A stretch of 64,000 nt of DNA, taken from UBA2377 sp964525935. Its GTDB lineage: Bacteria; Verrucomicrobiota; Verrucomicrobiia; Opitutales; Opitutaceae. The position numbers and the translations under genes are program-made. The notes under the pieces were generated by a model. That model was not told the origin of the DNA, searched no databases, and saw nothing but the letters and a program-made list of their open reading frames with translations. Positions 61,948-64,000 of this stretch are shown one piece after another. How positions within the stretch are numbered: the stretch's first letter is position 1; the number at the start of each line of letters is the position of its first letter. The stretch lies in the NCBI GenBank assembly GCA_964525935.1, contig CAZGJZ010000002.1, positions 1 to 64,000 of the forward strand. The letters are read 5' to 3'.

Positions 61948-62251
61948 AAAAAACACCGCCCCGTCTGGACCTACATCAGTCTCTGACGCAAAGCGTCAGC
62001 ATTCGGTCAGACAGGGCGATGCGTTTAAACATCGGCGATCGCGGGAAAAAATCAAGGTTAATGGGTGGGCGTTTTGGCGGGAATTACCCCGAGAAATGCA
62101 AAGGATTCGCTGGGTTGACAGGCGCTGCCTGCTTGGGTTCGAGTGATGCATCCTCCCCGAACGTGTGCCGGACTTCGTTGCCGTGCCATGTCGGCCCCCC
62201 GCAGGTTCCGACCTGCGGGCTTTTTGTTGCCCGCGAGGAGGCGAATTCGCG
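61948..62251. other. 304-bp spacer between DUF3800 gene and hsdR
   Basis: It contains a CTGACGC-AAA-GCGTCAG hairpin (61983-61999), GC-rich tracts and a strong terminator just before hsdR. A frame from ATG 61944 to 62255 is open (103 codons) and overlaps both neighbours, but its composition is not protein-like and the terminator lies inside it. A separate hsdR promoter or an attenuator or small RNA is more likely. Confidence 0.45.
62198..62226 (+). terminator. Rho-independent terminator in front of hsdR
   Basis: Nine-base arms CCCGCAGGT and ACCTGCGGG with a TCCG tetraloop, then CTTTTTG. It ends about 26 bases before the hsdR ATG. It would cut transcription from hsdM/hsdS/DUF3800 into hsdR. 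Confidence 0.85.
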
Positions 62252-64000
62252 ATGAGCGATGTCCCCAATTTCCTCGAGTCGCACGTCAGCCAGATTCCGG
62301 CGATCCAGTTTCTCCAGCAACTTGGCTTCGCCTACCTGAGCCCGGAAGACGTGGCGGTCGAGCGGCGCGGTAAGCTGGGTAATGTTTTGCTGGAGGGTGT
62401 GCTTGCGGCGCAGCTCCACCGCATCAATCGCGTGCGCACCAAGGGACGCGACCTGCCGTTCACCGACGAGGCGGTGGTCCAAGCTATCGAAAAGCTGCGC
62501 TCCGTCCCGTTCGACGGTTTGTGCCGCACCAGCGAAAAACGCTACGACCTGCTCACGCTTGGCGTGAGCATCGATCAAACCGTTGAGGGAGAAACCAAAG
62601 GACGCAGCCTGCGCTTCATCGACTGGGAGCATCCGCGCAACAACGCGTTTCACGTCACCGCCGAGTTCCGAGTCGCTCGCACTGCGAGCCACGAGACCCG
62701 CCGCCCCGACATCGTGTGCTTCGTTAACGGCATCCCGTTTGTCGTCATCGAGTGCAAGCGCCGCGACGAAAAAGACTCACTCCTCGCTGGCATCAAGCAG
62801 CACCTCCGCAATCAGGAGGAGGCGGAGATTCCCCAGCTCTACACATACACCCCGGTTGTTGTGGCGCTCAACAAAGAGGATGGTCGCTACGGCACGACCG
62901 GCACGGCGGAGAAATTCTGGGCGGAATGGAAAGAACTTCACAACCCCGCGACGGAAATCAAAGCCCTGCTCGCTTTGTCCCCACGTCGTGAGGAGCACGA
63001 CAAGCTGTTCACGGGGGAATTTGCTTACGCCCGTGCGTGGTTCGAGGATCTTGCTGCCGGCGGTCCACGCGAAATCACAGGGCAGGATAAAATCCTGCAT
63101 GGTATCTGTCGCCCGGAGCGCCTCATCGAGCTGGCTCGTCAGTTCACGCTTTTCGATGAAGGCGGCACGGAGCGGAAGATCGCCCGCTATCAGCAATATT
63201 TCGCCATCCGCAGGACGATGGAGCGAATTCGTCTCAAGGATGCCCATGGCAAACGCCGAGGCGGTGTGATCTGGCACACGCAGGGCTCCGGAAAATCGCT
63301 CACCATGGTCATGCTCGCGAAGGCGCTCGCGCTCGACACCGATATTCCGAATCCAAGAATCGTGCTCGTTACGGACCGCATCGACCTCGACGAGCAAATC
63401 TGGAAAACGTTCCACCAATGCGGCAAGGAGCCCCAGCAGGCCAAGACCGGTAAGCATCTCGTCGAATTGCTGGAGGATGACCGCGTCGCCGTCATCACCA
63501 CGGTGCTCGATAAATTCGGCGCGGCGGCCAAGGCGAACGATACCTTCCAGAACCCCAACGCCGATCTCTTTGTCCTTGTGGACGAGAGTCACCGCTCCCA
63601 ATACGGCGAGGCCAATCTCCGCATGATGGCGGCGCTACCCAACGCCTGTTTCATAGGCTTCACCGGCACGCCGCTGATGAAGAAGGAAAAGAACACCGCG
63701 CAAAAATTTGGGGGCATTATCGAGCCGGCCTACACCATTCGCGACGCCGTCGCCGACAAGGCCGTCGTCCCGTTGCTCTACGAGGGCCGCCACATCCTAC
63801 AGGAAGTGAATCGGAAGGCGGTGGATCGGATGTTCGAGGAATTATGCGAGGGGCTAACGACGGAGCAGAAGGCGGACCTAAAAAGAAAATTCGCCTCGCG
63901 CGACGAACTCACCCGCATCGACAGCCGGCTCTATCTGATCGCTTGGAATGTTTCGCGGCACTTTGAGCAAACGTGGAAAGGCACCGGTTTTAAGGGCCAA
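62252..64000 (+). CDS. hsdR: Type I restriction endonuclease subunit R (partial, runs off window)
   Basis: The DNA-translocating, cleaving subunit; 583 codons are visible and the rest is beyond the window. A GAGGAGG ribosome-binding site precedes ATG 62252. Nuclease motif: Asp153 (RPDIVCF) and Glu167-Cys-Lys169 (VIECKRR). Superfamily 2 helicase motifs: Walker A TQGSGKS (Lys348), DESH box from Asp444, and GFTGTPL. The open frame is unbroken to the last base. Gene order S(half)-M-S-DUF3800-R with a terminator before R suggests that R is controlled separately. Confidence 0.93.
   Translation, partial: MSDVPNFLESHVSQIPAIQFLQQLGFAYLSPEDVAVERRGKLGNVLLEGVLAAQLHRINRVRTKGRDLPFTDEAVVQAIEKLRSVPFDGLCRTSEKRYDLLTLGVSIDQTVEGETKGRSLRFIDWEHPRNNAFHVTAEFRVARTASHETRRPDIVCFVNGIPFVVIECKRRDEKDSLLAGIKQHLRNQEEAEIPQLYTYTPVVVALNKEDGRYGTTGTAEKFWAEWKELHNPATEIKALLALSPRREEHDKLFTGEFAYARAWFEDLAAGGPREITGQDKILHGICRPERLIELARQFTLFDEGGTERKIARYQQYFAIRRTMERIRLKDAHGKRRGGVIWHTQGSGKSLTMVMLAKALALDTDIPNPRIVLVTDRIDLDEQIWKTFHQCGKEPQQAKTGKHLVELLEDDRVAVITTVLDKFGAAAKANDTFQNPNADLFVLVDESHRSQYGEANLRMMAALPNACFIGFTGTPLMKKEKNTAQKFGGIIEPAYTIRDAVADKAVVPLLYEGRHILQEVNRKAVDRMFEELCEGLTTEQKADLKRKFASRDELTRIDSRLYLIAWNVSRHFEQTWKGTGFKGQ

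Larger units (their letters stand above)
54634..64000. mobile_element. Integrated island at tRNA-Glu (right end outside window)
   Basis: Integrase next to tRNA-Glu, excisionase-like and other small HTH genes, a switch to more AT-rich sequence (about 54680-57300) and a type I restriction-modification locus. No conjugation or phage structural genes are seen in this part. Confidence 0.8.

Noticed and set aside
61944..62255. Possible 103-codon gene between DUF3800 and hsdR
   Set aside because: It overlaps neighbours neatly, but it contains a strong terminator hairpin and has no protein-like pattern.

Overview
The window looks like a chromosome segment from a member of the Opitutaceae or a close relative (Verrucomicrobiota). 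This rests on high-GC coding, TonB-dependent receptors with the N-terminal motif 'PFxVSAExDxGYR', many carbohydrate enzymes, a divergent LacI subfamily and dispersed GC-rich palindromes. No rRNA gene is present, so the assignment is an inference.

Region 1 (265-9060): an atypical LuxR-type regulator lies divergent from a GH38 alpha-mannosidase. An operon on the minus strand then encodes a TonB-dependent receptor, a beta-propeller phytase lipoprotein and a ParBc_2-type protein. Four 11-bp direct repeats (9023-9060) upstream resemble a Pho box, which fits a phytate-scavenging role.

Region 2 (9097-21247): a sugar catabolic locus. A heparinase II/III-like lyase is divergent from a plus-strand operon of Gfo/Idh oxidoreductase, sugar isomerase/epimerase, enolase-superfamily dehydratase and an ABC importer. 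The importer's solute-binding protein is fused to one permease; a second permease follows, but no ATPase gene is nearby. A PhyH-type dioxygenase and an AraC regulator close the locus.

Region 3 (21233-25425): a small HTH gene and a GH36-type alpha-galactosidase/oxidoreductase operon, punctuated by copies of a 29-bp palindrome that supplies stop codons. A fourth copy lies at 50262-50286.

Region 4 (25425-36250): mixed genes, namely asparaginase, TRIC/UPF0126 channel, MuiA-like DUF4139 protein, sialate O-acetylesterase, uvrC (short, without the usual Fe-S cysteines), cinA, FAD oxidoreductase and GNAT.

Region 5 (36497-54479): a second glycan-type locus (TonB receptor, MFS transporter, DUF4434 protein, Tat-exported propeller protein, unknown protein, alpha/beta hydrolase), then another TonB receptor surrounded by five paralogous LacI regulators. 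Four of these form a tandem run behind purC. All five have the same unusual recognition helix.

Region 6 (54598-64000): tRNA-Glu, with a tyrosine integrase whose 3' end overlaps the tRNA. This marks an integrated island that runs off the window. It carries small HTH/excisionase-like genes, a DUF2188 protein and a type I restriction-modification locus with a half-size and a full-size HsdS, HsdM, a DUF3800 protein and a partial HsdR.

A fixed-spacing element, CTAC-N3-TAGGR-N10-STTG, occurs upstream of four transcription units on the correct strand and may be an undescribed promoter or operator.
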